DNA of 64,000 nucleotides from contig NZ_BAKK01000001.1 in NCBI RefSeq assembly GCF_000614145.1, forward strand, positions 124,001 to 188,000, in the 5' to 3' direction. Origin of the DNA: Bacteroides faecichinchillae JCM 17102 (GTDB lineage: Bacteria > Bacteroidota > Bacteroidia > Bacteroidales > Bacteroidaceae). Below are positions 36,001 through 45,065 of this stretch, piece by piece. A program made the translations under genes and the position numbers. Under the pieces are notes generated by a model. The model saw only the letters and a program-made list of their open reading frames with translations. It did not search any database and was not told the DNA's origin. Positions within the stretch are counted from its first letter, which is position 1. Every line of letters begins with the position of its first letter.

Positions 36001-36040
36001 AACTTCCCATAGATTGAATTCAATCAATGGGAAGTTTTTG
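36001..36040. terminator. Bidirectional terminator
   Basis: AACTTCCCAT (36001..36010) pairs with ATGGGAAGTT (36027..36036), with the inner palindrome GATTGAATTCAATC. An A-run precedes it and a T-run follows. It serves the minus-strand acyl-CoA synthetase gene. Confidence 0.8.
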
Positions 36041-36060
36041 TTAATCATTAAGATGTTTTT

Positions 36061-37725
36061 CTATCCCTTAGCCTCCTGATACATGAATCGTTTGATTGAT
36101 TTCTTTGCTGTTTTTTCAAACTCTTCAAAGTGTATTTTAATTTTGCTGATTTGGCAGTAACCAGGAAGTTGCTGGTTCAACTCTGTACGATTGGTTTCCA
36201 TCATTTTTTCAACGTCCGTTTGCTGTAATCCATGTGCAAAAGCATCGTCGAAATCCGGATAAATAAGTGCCACCAGTTTATCATGTTGCAAGACGATCAG
36301 TGATTCTGATATATACGGCATATTGTTTAGCTTACTTTCTATTTCTTCCGGATAGATATTTTGTCCACTGGAAGTCAGTAGCATATTTTTGCTACGTCCA
36401 CGAACTGTTACATATCCATCTTCATCAATTGTTGCAAGATCGCCAGTATGAAGCCATCCATGAGTATCTATTATTTGAGAGGTAGCTTCTGGATTCTTAT
36501 AATAACCTAACATAAGGTTCATACCTTTGCAAACAATTTCTCCTGCGTGAGTTTTGGGATCCGGTGAATCAATACGTATTTCCATTCGACTGGTTGCTTT
36601 TCCGCAGGAAGCCAGTTTTAAAGTATCCCAGCGACTAGAACAAATGATCGGACCACATTCGGTCATACCGTATGCAATGGTATAGGGGAATCCTATTTTT
36701 TTGAGAAAGGCTTCTACTTCTGCATTAAAAGGTGCACCACCGATAATGATTTCATCAAAGTTACCTCCAAAGATTTCCATGGCGGCTTGGCGTGCTGCCG
36801 CTTTTATTTTATCATTTATAATAGGAACTCTCAGCAAAAGTTTGCCTATTTTACTATCAACTTTCGGAAGAATCTCTTTTTTGATAATCTTCTCGACAAT
36901 TAATGGTACGCAGGAAATAATCCTTGGTTTTATTTCAGCGAAAGATTGTGCAATAATCTTTGGAGACGGCATACGTGTTAGGAAGTAGATATGGGCACCT
37001 GCTGAGAACCCATACAAGAAGTCATATACCATACCGAATACATGTCCCATAGGTAGCGTGGATACAATGTGATCACCGGGTTTTACAGGAAGCATTTCAT
37101 AACAGTAGGTTACGTTAGACCATAGACTACGATAGGGTAGCATTACACCTTTAGAATAACCTGTGGTTCCGGAAGTATAGTTGATGACGGCAAGCTCTTC
37201 TGGTCGATCTTTTCGGTAACAAATATGTTCTTGACGGAAACATTTTGGATAACGTTCTCCGTAAATGGCGTTACGATGTTCGAAAGCATAACTCAGTTTT
37301 TCGTTGCGTGATACCAATGGAGAAAAATCGGTAAGTGATGCAATACCCTCTAATAGAGGCATGAGGTCTTCATTTAAATTTTCCCACACTTGGTTGCCAA
37401 CAAAAAGCAGTTTAGCTTCGGAGTGATTGACAATATTATGAATATTGTCTGCCTTAAATTCATGCAGAATAGGAACGATTACGGCTCCATATGTAATGGT
37501 TGCAAGAAAAGCAACACCCCAATGGGCACTGTTACGTCCGCAGACGGCTATCTTATCACCCGGCTGAATACCCGCACTTTCGAGTACAATATGAAATTTG
37601 GCTATCTTACGTGCTACATCTTTATATTGTAGAGTGATTCCTTTGTAGTCTGTCAGGGCGTTTCTATCCCAATTCTTGATTATACCTTGTTCAATATAAT
37701 CAATGAACTGTTGTTCTTGTTCCAT
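36061..37725 (-). CDS. Long-chain fatty acid--CoA ligase (AMP-binding)
   Basis: About 554 residues of the ANL superfamily, which activates fatty acids as acyl-adenylates and transfers them to CoA. The P-loop-like motif VINYTSGTTGYSKGVMLP (about 190-207) is intact. The A5 region YGMTECGPIIC, the A7 aspartate in GWLHTGDLATIDEDGYVTVRGRSKNMLLTSSGQNIYPEEIE and a C-terminal lysine (EFEKTAKKSIKRFMY) follow. The start is put at 37725 (MEQEQQFIDYIEQ); an upstream in-frame start at 37782 would add 19 residues. It stands alone with a terminator at 36001..36040. Substrate chain length cannot be read. Confidence 0.88.
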   Translation of the reverse strand: MEQEQQFIDYIEQGIIKNWDRNALTDYKGITLQYKDVARKIAKFHIVLESAGIQPGDKIAVCGRNSAHWGVAFLATITYGAVIVPILHEFKADNIHNIVNHSEAKLLFVGNQVWENLNEDLMPLLEGIASLTDFSPLVSRNEKLSYAFEHRNAIYGERYPKCFRQEHICYRKDRPEELAVINYTSGTTGYSKGVMLPYRSLWSNVTYCYEMLPVKPGDHIVSTLPMGHVFGMVYDFLYGFSAGAHIYFLTRMPSPKIIAQSFAEIKPRIISCVPLIVEKIIKKEILPKVDSKIGKLLLRVPIINDKIKAAARQAAMEIFGGNFDEIIIGGAPFNAEVEAFLKKIGFPYTIAYGMTECGPIICSSRWDTLKLASCGKATSRMEIRIDSPDPKTHAGEIVCKGMNLMLGYYKNPEATSQIIDTHGWLHTGDLATIDEDGYVTVRGRSKNMLLTSSGQNIYPEEIESKLNNMPYISESLIVLQHDKLVALIYPDFDDAFAHGLQQTDVEKMMETNRTELNQQLPGYCQISKIKIHFEEFEKTAKKSIKRFMYQEAKG

Positions 37726-37941
37726 GTCGAATTTTTGCACATTTGGTTTTAAACTGCGCAAAAAATAATATTTCATTAACATAAACTGAATTTTAAATCT
37801 AAGTTTTACGGTTAATTAACGAGGGAGATTGGTGGTATCTTTAATTGCGGACAGGTGAAAGAAAATTAGCTATTAGCATAATAATATATGCTAATAGCTA
37901 AACTATTTTTGCTAATACCTTATGGAATACTCTTTCATACG

Positions 37942-39408
37942 TTATTCTGACGTAATAGCTTCTTCTTTTTGTTTTTCGGAAATAAGTAGCAGCTTATCTC
38001 CTTTATGCAATTTCAGTGTTCCGTTCGGAATCAAAAATTCATCTCCACGTTTTACGATCATTACCAATGTGCCTTTAGGTAAGTTCATATCCTTTAAAGT
38101 ATCTGCTTCTTCCAGCATTTTTTCTGTGACAGTCATATCACTAAGATCCGAGTCTATTTCTTCGGGAAGTTCTACTCCGAAGTCATTGCCCGTTTTAGGA
38201 AGTGGTTCGGAGAGGTGCAACAAACGGGCTACCGAAGAAACTGTTGTTCCCTGAATAATCAGTGAAACGATGGTGATGAAAAACACTATATTGAAAATGA
38301 TATTTGAACCTTCTACACCTGCAACTACCGGATAGGTGGCGAAAATAATAGGAACTGCTCCGCGCAATCCTACCCATGAAACGAATAGGCGAGATTTCAT
38401 TGTGATCTTCTTAAAGGGTAATAAGCATAAAAATACACTTAAAGGGCGGCCGATGACGATCATGAAGATTCCGATCAACAATGCTACAACAGCTACTTCC
38501 AACATTTCATGTGGATTGACAAGCAGTCCCAAGCAAAGGAACATGATAATCTGAAACAACCAAGTGAGCCCGTCCATAAAAGTGTAAATCTCTTTACGGT
38601 GCATGATTTTGTTGTTTCCTACCATGATACCGGCAATGTATACGGCAAGATAACCGTTACCTTTCAGTAAATCTGTGATAGAAAAAGTAAAGAATATGAA
38701 TGCAAGCAATAGGATAGGATATAAAGCTTGGTTATCGATATTGAGTTTATTCAGCATACGTATGGCCAGTTTGCCAAGTAAGTATCCTGCAGCTGCACCT
38801 ATGATGAATTGGATGGCAAAAGAGAAGATAATGGAGCCTACTCCCATACCTGCCGATTGGATAAATTGTATCAATACAATGGTCAGCATATATGCCATCG
38901 GATCATTACTACCACTTTCAAGTTCTAGCATGGGACGAAGATTATGTTTCAAGTTCATCTTCTGTGAGCGTAGTATAGCGAATACTGATGCGGAGTCGGT
39001 TGATGACATGGTGGAAGCTAATAGCAGGGAAGTAGTGATAGGCAGGTAAATGTTTGTCCAGCTCATACCGGAAAGCCACCATATAAATAGTCCGGTAAAT
39101 AGAGCTGTGAGCAGAACTCCGACTGTGGAAAGAACAATACCGGGAACTAGTATAGGCTTGATTTCTCTGAATTTCGTATCCATACCTCCAGAGAATAGGA
39201 TGATACTTAATGCAACCATACCAATAAATTGTGCTTCCTTCGCATTATGAAACTGGAGTCCGAGTCCGTCGCTACCAAATAGCATACCTACTACAAGAAA
39301 TAGTAATAAAGCAGGTACTCCGAAACGGTATCCGGTTTTTCCAACTACGATACTGACGAAAAGTAAGATAGAGCCAACAAGTAAGATGTTTTCTGCTGTA
39401 AAAATCAT
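37942..39408 (-). CDS. Potassium/proton antiporter, CPA1 family (CvrA/NhaP2-like)
   Basis: 488 residues. About twelve membrane helices span residues 1-390 (MIFTAENILLVGSILLFVSIVVGKTGYRFGVPALLLFLVVGMLFGSD at the start). The ion-binding region SSTDSASVFAILRSQKMNLKHNLRPMLELESGSNDPMAYML has the ND pair typical of CPA1 antiporters. A cytosolic RCK/TrkA-C domain (about 400-488; GTLVMIVKRGDEFLIPNGTLKLHKGDKLLLI) follows, as in NhaP2/CvrA. It probably exports K+ or Na+ in exchange for protons. It is a single gene. Confidence 0.9.
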   Translation of the reverse strand: MIFTAENILLVGSILLFVSIVVGKTGYRFGVPALLLFLVVGMLFGSDGLGLQFHNAKEAQFIGMVALSIILFSGGMDTKFREIKPILVPGIVLSTVGVLLTALFTGLFIWWLSGMSWTNIYLPITTSLLLASTMSSTDSASVFAILRSQKMNLKHNLRPMLELESGSNDPMAYMLTIVLIQFIQSAGMGVGSIIFSFAIQFIIGAAAGYLLGKLAIRMLNKLNIDNQALYPILLLAFIFFTFSITDLLKGNGYLAVYIAGIMVGNNKIMHRKEIYTFMDGLTWLFQIIMFLCLGLLVNPHEMLEVAVVALLIGIFMIVIGRPLSVFLCLLPFKKITMKSRLFVSWVGLRGAVPIIFATYPVVAGVEGSNIIFNIVFFITIVSLIIQGTTVSSVARLLHLSEPLPKTGNDFGVELPEEIDSDLSDMTVTEKMLEEADTLKDMNLPKGTLVMIVKRGDEFLIPNGTLKLHKGDKLLLISEKQKEEAITSE

Positions 39409-39542
39409 AGACTATACTGATAAAAGTTATATAAATCTTAAATTAGTGTTCACTGTGCGAAGTTACACATTATTTAAAACAAATAAAAGTCCTGTTTGGA
39501 TGTATTTTTCGAGGAAAAGGTAGTTAAATTGTTTGAAAGCAT

Positions 39543-39550
39543 TAATTTTG
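39543..39550 (+). promoter_or_regulatory. Candidate -7 box for the uracil permease gene
   Basis: TAATTTTG fits TAnnTTTG, 25 bases before the ATG at 39576. The -33 element is unclear. Confidence 0.5.
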
Positions 39551-39575
39551 TACCCAATTAATCTACATCGTACTT

Positions 39576-40760
39576 ATGGATTCTAACAATCTTACTCCTT
39601 TGCGGAAGGGTGTGGTAGGAGTACAATTCTTATTTGTGGCTTTTGGAGCTACGGTACTTGTGCCATTATTGGTGGGACTTGACCCTTCGACAGCTTTATT
39701 TACTGCTGGTATCGGTACACTTATTTTTCATGCGGTTACTAAGGGAAAAGTTCCTATATTTTTAGGAAGTAGCTTTGCATTTATTGCTCCCATCATTAAG
39801 GCCACGGAACTTTATGGGTTACCTGGTACTTTATCGGGAATGGTAGGTGTGGCTCTGGTTTATTTCTTGATGAGTGCGCTTGTCAAATGGCAGGGAGTTA
39901 GGGTGATAGAGAAGTTATTTCCTCCGGTAGTGATCGGACCTGTCATTATATTGATTGGATTGTCACTGGCTGGAACGGGTGTCAATATGGCAAAAGAAAA
40001 CTGGGGGTTGGCTTTGCTTTCGTTAATAACAGCAGTTGTTGTATCTATGAAGGCAAAAGGGTTGTTGAAACTGATTCCTATCTTTTGTGGAATTGCAGTA
40101 GGTTATATTGCTGCTTGGCTTTTTTATGATCTAGACTTGTCAGGAGTGAGAGAGGCTGCTTGGATTGGCTTACCGCAATTTGTTTTTCCGGAATTTTCTT
40201 GGGAACCTGTTTTATTCATGATTCCGGTAGCTATTGCACCTGTGATTGAGCATATTGGGGATGTCTATGTAGTTAATACTGTTACTGGAAGAGATTTTGT
40301 GAAAGATCCCGGGTTACACCGGACTTTATTAGGAGATGGTCTGGCTTGTCTTGGAGCTGGTTTGGTGGGTGGTCCTCCTGTGACCACTTATTCGGAAGTT
40401 ACAGGAGCAATGTCACTGATGAAGATTACCAATCCGCAAGTGATCCGTATTGCTGCGATTTCCGCTATTATATTCTCCGTGATAGGAAAGATCAGTGCAT
40501 TACTGAAATCGATTCCAAGTGCTGTTTTGGGAGGTATTATGTTGTTGCTTTTCGGAACGATAGCTTGTGCGGGTATTGCTAATTTAATAAATAATTGTAT
40601 CGACATGAGTCGTACTAGGAATATTATCATTGTTTCTTTGACTCTGACTGTTGGAATCGGAGGAGCTGTTTTTACTTGGGGAGAATTTTCGTTGTCTGGT
40701 ATAGGTTTGGCTGCTTTAGTGGGGGTATTACTTAATCAGATTTTACCCCATGATAATTGA
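39576..40760 (+). CDS. uraA: Uracil/xanthine permease, UraA (NCS2) family
   Basis: 394 residues with about 14 hydrophobic segments. The N-terminus NLTPLRKGVVGVQFLFVAFGATVLVPLLVGLDPSTALFTAGIGTLIFH and the segment VPIFLGSSFAFIAPI are NCS2 signatures. So is the transport-domain motif AIAPVIEHIGDVYVVN with its conserved Glu/His. Later GGPPVTTYSEVTGAMSLMKITNP matches the second substrate-site helix. It probably imports uracil by proton symport. No pyrimidine gene is adjacent. Confidence 0.92.
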   Translation: MDSNNLTPLRKGVVGVQFLFVAFGATVLVPLLVGLDPSTALFTAGIGTLIFHAVTKGKVPIFLGSSFAFIAPIIKATELYGLPGTLSGMVGVALVYFLMSALVKWQGVRVIEKLFPPVVIGPVIILIGLSLAGTGVNMAKENWGLALLSLITAVVVSMKAKGLLKLIPIFCGIAVGYIAAWLFYDLDLSGVREAAWIGLPQFVFPEFSWEPVLFMIPVAIAPVIEHIGDVYVVNTVTGRDFVKDPGLHRTLLGDGLACLGAGLVGGPPVTTYSEVTGAMSLMKITNPQVIRIAAISAIIFSVIGKISALLKSIPSAVLGGIMLLLFGTIACAGIANLINNCIDMSRTRNIIIVSLTLTVGIGGAVFTWGEFSLSGIGLAALVGVLLNQILPHDN

Positions 40761-40802
40761 TGATAATTCATATAAAAAGGATGATTTAATTGTAAGAGTT
40801 GA

Positions 40803-40877
40803 AATATTTAGGAACAGATTGCACAAAGCTTATCAATGGAAGAGCTTGATTATTTGAATTATCTGTCCCTAAATATT
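40803..40877. repeat. 17-bp near-perfect inverted repeat after uraA
   Basis: AATATTTAGGAACAGAT (40803..40819) and ATCTGTCCCTAAATATT (40861..40877) are complementary but for one position, around a 41-base centre that has its own AAGCT/AGCTT dyad. There is no U-tail. It lies in the convergent gap between uraA and a minus-strand gene. Confidence 0.6.
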
Positions 40878-40997
40878 ATACCGGAGGAATCTTAAAGTGA
40901 ACTTTTAAAGTTATTTCTCTAGGTTTTGGATTACACTTTATTTTGCAATATCTTCTTTAAATGTACATGAAATTTTCAGAATTTTACGCATAATATC

Positions 40998-41807
40998 TTA
41001 TAACCACTGAAACTTTAAACCAAAAGACAAACTCAGGTAATCTCGTGGACGCAGATAGTTGTTGGTGACAGCACTAATCAGATACAGGTCACATGTGCTT
41101 AGCTCATAAAAGAAAGTCACAGACTTTGCTAGGAATCGACGTCGAGGATCGATTTCGTAAGTTAGCCGTTGTCCTAGATAAATATGGATACGTACTTTGC
41201 TTGAGAATCCGTAATAACCTTTTGGATAACGATCAGGCTCGTGTACCCAGAATTGATCACCGAATACCGTATTCAAATAGAGTCCGCAGGATAAAGGCTC
41301 AGTAGAGAATCCTTTTCCTAAATCCAAGCTCCAAGGCATGTAATTTTGTTTCAGCGTCATTGTAATCTTTGCCTTTTTCGACGAATATTTTGGTAGAAAT
41401 CCGAGTAGCAGATCCGTTTCCCATTGATTATGCTTTCCGTAGTCCCAACCCGTTCCGAAAGATAGCAATCCCATGTTTCCCGCAAATTGTATCTTTGAAT
41501 GAGTAGGAATGATGCGCTCCCAATTCTTACGCATACGGTGTACTCGTTTGTCATAACGGGTATGCACTATACTTTCTTTTGTGTTCGAAATTACCGAGTC
41601 AGCCTGAAGAATCGTAAATAGAGAATCACCAGTGTGGTAAGCAATGACGGAATCGGATTTGATAACTATCCGTACAGAATCGGGCTTATAATTTTTGATA
41701 ATAGTGTCTGTCCTGCAAATAGCTGATACCAGACAGGGAATAATCAGGAGAATACTTAGTACTCCTGCACGAAGTATATATTTAGAATTCGACCAATTCA
41801 TATTCAT
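40998..41807 (-). CDS. Hypothetical outer-membrane barrel-type protein
   Basis: 269 residues. A hydrophobic N-terminal segment (YILRAGVLSILLIIPCLVSAI) is a signal peptide. The C-terminal two thirds have strand-like alternation (IQFAGNMGLLSFGTGWDYG, WETDLLLGFLPKYSSKKAKITMTLKQNYMPWSLDLG, YLSLSFGLKFQWL), ending in aromatic W-L, as in outer-membrane barrels. The 5' end overlaps the phosphoesterase gene by 26 bases, so the two are cotranscribed and probably translationally coupled. I do not recognise a named family. Confidence 0.75.
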   Translation of the reverse strand: MNMNWSNSKYILRAGVLSILLIIPCLVSAICRTDTIIKNYKPDSVRIVIKSDSVIAYHTGDSLFTILQADSVISNTKESIVHTRYDKRVHRMRKNWERIIPTHSKIQFAGNMGLLSFGTGWDYGKHNQWETDLLLGFLPKYSSKKAKITMTLKQNYMPWSLDLGKGFSTEPLSCGLYLNTVFGDQFWVHEPDRYPKGYYGFSSKVRIHIYLGQRLTYEIDPRRRFLAKSVTFFYELSTCDLYLISAVTNNYLRPRDYLSLSFGLKFQWL

Positions 41808-42585
41808 ATTTTTCCGGGGTTATAGTAAATACGATATAGCTGCGATGTTTCATACAGTCACTTATGATGTAGTGCATTCCATCATCAAAAAAAACTTTGT
41901 CTCCAAAACCATGATCGTGGGCAGCAGTACAAAACTGTATGCCCGGATACTGAAGAATGTAATGTTCAAATACCTTCCCTACATTATCATTAAAAACATC
42001 TGCGAAGGGAGGAGCGTGCATACTTACTACAGTCTTTTCGAACTCATCTTTCCGGTTTGTCAGTTCATTTTCCATGAATGTGAAATCGGGGATAGGTTCG
42101 GAATAATCGTATTCCAATGCATTTGTGTTGAGACAGATAAATTTCACGTTTCCTGCAATAAAAGAGAAATTGGATGGACCGAATACTTTTTTATATGTCT
42201 CTGCCCCTGTACCTAAACAATCATGATTACCCATCAATACAACATAAGGAACCTTTAATTTATTCATGATATCCCTCTGCCAGAGAAATTCTTTAGTAAG
42301 ACCGAAATCACTTATGTCTCCACCATGAATGACGAAGTCGATATCATCCCGTTTGTTGATTTCATTAACGAAATCTTCTGTTTCGTCGTACCAGCGTTGT
42401 GAATCTCCCATTGTGATAAAACGCAGTGTAGTTTTGCTTTTGCAATTTGTTTCTATCTGCTCAATATTATGAGCATTGACAGCCGTTTCACCACTGATAC
42501 GTACATCGTATGGGTGGTAATCTATCATATCGCAACCTGCGAGTATCAGGCATGATAACAATGTGTATAAACCTCTTCTTAACAT
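41782..42585 (-). CDS. Calcineurin-like metallophosphoesterase lipoprotein
   Basis: 267 residues. The start at 42585 (MLRRGLYTLLSCLILAGC) gives a signal peptide with lipobox; the frame extends 30 codons further but without such features. Metal-binding motifs of the calcineurin-like fold are present: FITMGDSQ (D-x-Q rather than D-x-H), VIHGGDISD, VLMGNHD, SMHAPP and AAHDHGFGD. It is probably a cell-envelope phosphatase; the substrate is unknown. A promoter at 42612..42642 precedes it. Confidence 0.86.
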   Translation of the reverse strand: MLRRGLYTLLSCLILAGCDMIDYHPYDVRISGETAVNAHNIEQIETNCKSKTTLRFITMGDSQRWYDETEDFVNEINKRDDIDFVIHGGDISDFGLTKEFLWQRDIMNKLKVPYVVLMGNHDCLGTGAETYKKVFGPSNFSFIAGNVKFICLNTNALEYDYSEPIPDFTFMENELTNRKDEFEKTVVSMHAPPFADVFNDNVGKVFEHYILQYPGIQFCTAAHDHGFGDKVFFDDGMHYIISDCMKHRSYIVFTITPEKYEYELVEF

Positions 42586-42611
42586 AAATATTTGTATTGG
42601 AAAACTTGATG

Positions 42612-42642
42612 CAAATGTAGAGTTTTCTATTTGGAAAGGCAA
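42612..42642 (-). promoter_or_regulatory. Promoter of the phosphoesterase-barrel operon
   Basis: On the minus strand TTG (42642..42640), a 20-base spacer and TACATTTG (42619..42612), 27 bases before the chosen ATG. This supports the start at 42585, since the longer frame would begin upstream of the promoter. Confidence 0.6.
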
Positions 42643-42916
42643 TGCCTTATGATAATTAGGGGACACAATGAACAATAAATAAGAGAATTTGAACAGTAAA
42701 TGAGAGATTCGAAAGAGGTTTCTGTCGTAGATATATGTTTTTACTATTATTTAATCTAGGTACGAAAATGATTCTTCTTCAATTTTGTTGAAGATTAATT
42801 CAAGTAAAAACAGAAAGACATAACGGAACAAAAATAAATAGTTCATTAGAATCTAGTTTATAGATGTTCGCTTCTGTTTAATTGAAGCGTAATTGCTAAT
42901 GCTGTTTAGAAGGTAC

Positions 42917-44269
42917 TTATTGTTGCACCTGTTTGGATACTTTTTTTATATAGATCATCAGACTGATAACTGCCGTTGTGAAAGCTAATGCATCTGATAC
43001 AGGCATACTAATCCAGATACCTTTTAACCCCCACCAATTGGGGAATAGTAGCAAGCATGGCAATAGATAAAGCAATTGTCTAGTCAATGAAAGGAAAATA
43101 CTGATTTTCGCTTTGCCAATACTTTGGAAGAAGTTACCAATAACAATTTGTGCTCCAACAAATGGGAACATCAATACAGTTAGACGTAATCCTCCTACGG
43201 CAAGATCGATCAATTCGTCATTGTCGGTGAAGAGTACTGATACGGCATGAGGAAATAATTCGCAAATCAAGAAACCACTGCTCGTGATAACTACGCCGGA
43301 AATGATCCCTAGTCGTAACGTTTGTTTTACGCGATCAATTTTCTGTGCTCCGAAGTTATAACCTATAATTGGTTGCATCCCCATTGTAAGTCCTAATACA
43401 ATCATCACATAGAGAGTCAATAATCGATTGATAATACCATAAGCACCAATAGCCATGTCTCCTCCATATTCCTGAAGACTGTTATTGATTATGATAACAA
43501 TTGCACACGCACATACATTCATCAGGAACGGTGACATGCCGATAGCGAAGATACTGTCTACAATCCGCTTTTTCATCTTCCAGATTTTACCTTCGAAATG
43601 CACTGTGTTCTCTTTATTAATAAAATGACTTACCACCCATACCATTCCGATAAACTGTGAGATAACTGTTGCTGTTGCCGCTCCACGCATACCCCATTCG
43701 AATTGGAAAATAAAGATAGGAGCAAAGATGATATTAGATACTACTGTTACCATGGAGGTCAGCATTGCTTTTTTCGGATATCCGGTGGCACGCATCACAT
43801 TGTTCAAACCGATCATGGTATAGGTAATAGGAGTTCCTAGTAGGATAACTTGCATAAAGCTGCGAGCATAAGGTAATGTATCGCTACTTGCTCCGAAGAA
43901 AACCAAGATATCATCCAGAAAGATGAACGATAATATACCGAAGAAAACAGAATTTGTGATGCAAAGCATTAGGGTATGAGATAGTATTTCCGTAGCTCCT
44001 TTCAGATCTTTTTGTCCCAACCGGATAGAAGCGATTGTAGAACCACCAGCAGAAACTAACGTGCAAAAAGCGACGACAAGATTCATCAAAGGGAAACTGA
44101 CTGCTAATCCGGCAATAGCCATTGGACCTACACCATGCCCTATAAAGATACTGTCGATAATGTTATAGATAGAGGTAATTGTCATTCCGATAATAGCTGG
44201 AATAGAATATTGTAACAACAATTTCCCGATATGTTCCTTCCCTAATATGTGTGGGTCGTTTTTACTCAT
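42917..44269 (-). CDS. MATE-family efflux transporter
   Basis: 450 residues with twelve hydrophobic helices. The N-terminus LGKEHIGKLLLQYSIPAIIGMTITSIYNIIDSIFIGHGVGPMAIAGLAVSFPLMNL is the standard MATE opening. YGGDMAIGAYGIINRLLTLYVMIVLGLTMGMQPIIGYNFGA is the conserved second-half motif. The start is placed at the ATG at 44269; a TTG two codons earlier is less likely. It probably extrudes cationic or drug-like compounds by Na+ or H+ antiport. It is a single gene. Confidence 0.92.
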   Translation of the reverse strand: MSKNDPHILGKEHIGKLLLQYSIPAIIGMTITSIYNIIDSIFIGHGVGPMAIAGLAVSFPLMNLVVAFCTLVSAGGSTIASIRLGQKDLKGATEILSHTLMLCITNSVFFGILSFIFLDDILVFFGASSDTLPYARSFMQVILLGTPITYTMIGLNNVMRATGYPKKAMLTSMVTVVSNIIFAPIFIFQFEWGMRGAATATVISQFIGMVWVVSHFINKENTVHFEGKIWKMKKRIVDSIFAIGMSPFLMNVCACAIVIIINNSLQEYGGDMAIGAYGIINRLLTLYVMIVLGLTMGMQPIIGYNFGAQKIDRVKQTLRLGIISGVVITSSGFLICELFPHAVSVLFTDNDELIDLAVGGLRLTVLMFPFVGAQIVIGNFFQSIGKAKISIFLSLTRQLLYLLPCLLLFPNWWGLKGIWISMPVSDALAFTTAVISLMIYIKKVSKQVQQ

Positions 44270-44423
44270 GTGCAAGTACGAATTTTGTTGGATGAAAACG
44301 TGGGTTACGTTTTTTTAAGTGGGGCAAAGTTACGAATAATTTGTCTGATTCGATGATTATTCGGAACTTTGCACACTCAATACACAAGGTTTAACGTTTT
44401 AGGTAGAAAGAAAGTTTGGAGAT

Positions 44424-45065
44424 ATGGATGCAACAAAAAATATAGCAGTACTTTTTGATTTTGATGGAGTGATCATGGATACAGAAACTCAGTACACTGT
44501 TTTCTGGAATGAACAAGGGCGCAAATATCTAGGACAAGAAGATTTTGGCCGTAATATCAAGGGGCAGACATTACTTCAAATCTATGAAAAATATTTCTCC
44601 GATAAGCAGGAAGCTCAACGGCAGATTAATTTAGATCTCAACGTTTTTGAGAAAAATATGTCCTACGAATATATTCCCGGAGTAGAAGCTTTTATGGCGG
44701 ATCTTCGTAGTCATGGAGTAAAAATAGCAGTAGTGACTAGTTCTAATGAAGAGAAGATGCAAAACGTTTACAATGCCCATCCTGAATTTAAAGGAATGGT
44801 TGATCGTATTTTGACCGGAGAGATGTTTGCTCGCTCAAAACCTGCTCCCGACTGTTTTCTTTTAGGTATGGAAATCTTTCATATTTCACCGGAACATACT
44901 TATGTTTTTGAAGACTCTTTCCATGGATTGCAAGCGGGAAATACTTCGGGTGCTACTGTTATTGGTCTGGCCACTACTAATTCTCGTGAAGCGATTGCCG
45001 GAAAGGCAAAATATATAATAGATGATTTTGCTGAAATGACTTATGAAAAACTGTTGACTATTTAG
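44424..45065 (+). CDS. HAD-family hydrolase, beta-phosphoglucomutase-like
   Basis: 213 residues. HAD motif I is FDFDGVIMDTE (nucleophile D, acid D), motif II VVTSSNEEKM, motif III GEMFARSKPAPDCF (Lys), motif IV FEDSFHGLQAG. The helical cap between motifs I and II (about 18-80) matches the beta-phosphoglucomutase/sugar phosphatase subgroup. It acts in the cytosol on small phosphomonoesters or sugar phosphates. It ends with an 8-base convergent overlap with the next gene. Confidence 0.88.
   Translation: MDATKNIAVLFDFDGVIMDTETQYTVFWNEQGRKYLGQEDFGRNIKGQTLLQIYEKYFSDKQEAQRQINLDLNVFEKNMSYEYIPGVEAFMADLRSHGVKIAVVTSSNEEKMQNVYNAHPEFKGMVDRILTGEMFARSKPAPDCFLLGMEIFHISPEHTYVFEDSFHGLQAGNTSGATVIGLATTNSREAIAGKAKYIIDDFAEMTYEKLLTI

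Noticed and set aside
42869..42889. Terminator CGCTTC...GAAGCG after the MATE gene
   Set aside because: The stem is only 6 bp and there is no U-run on the minus strand.
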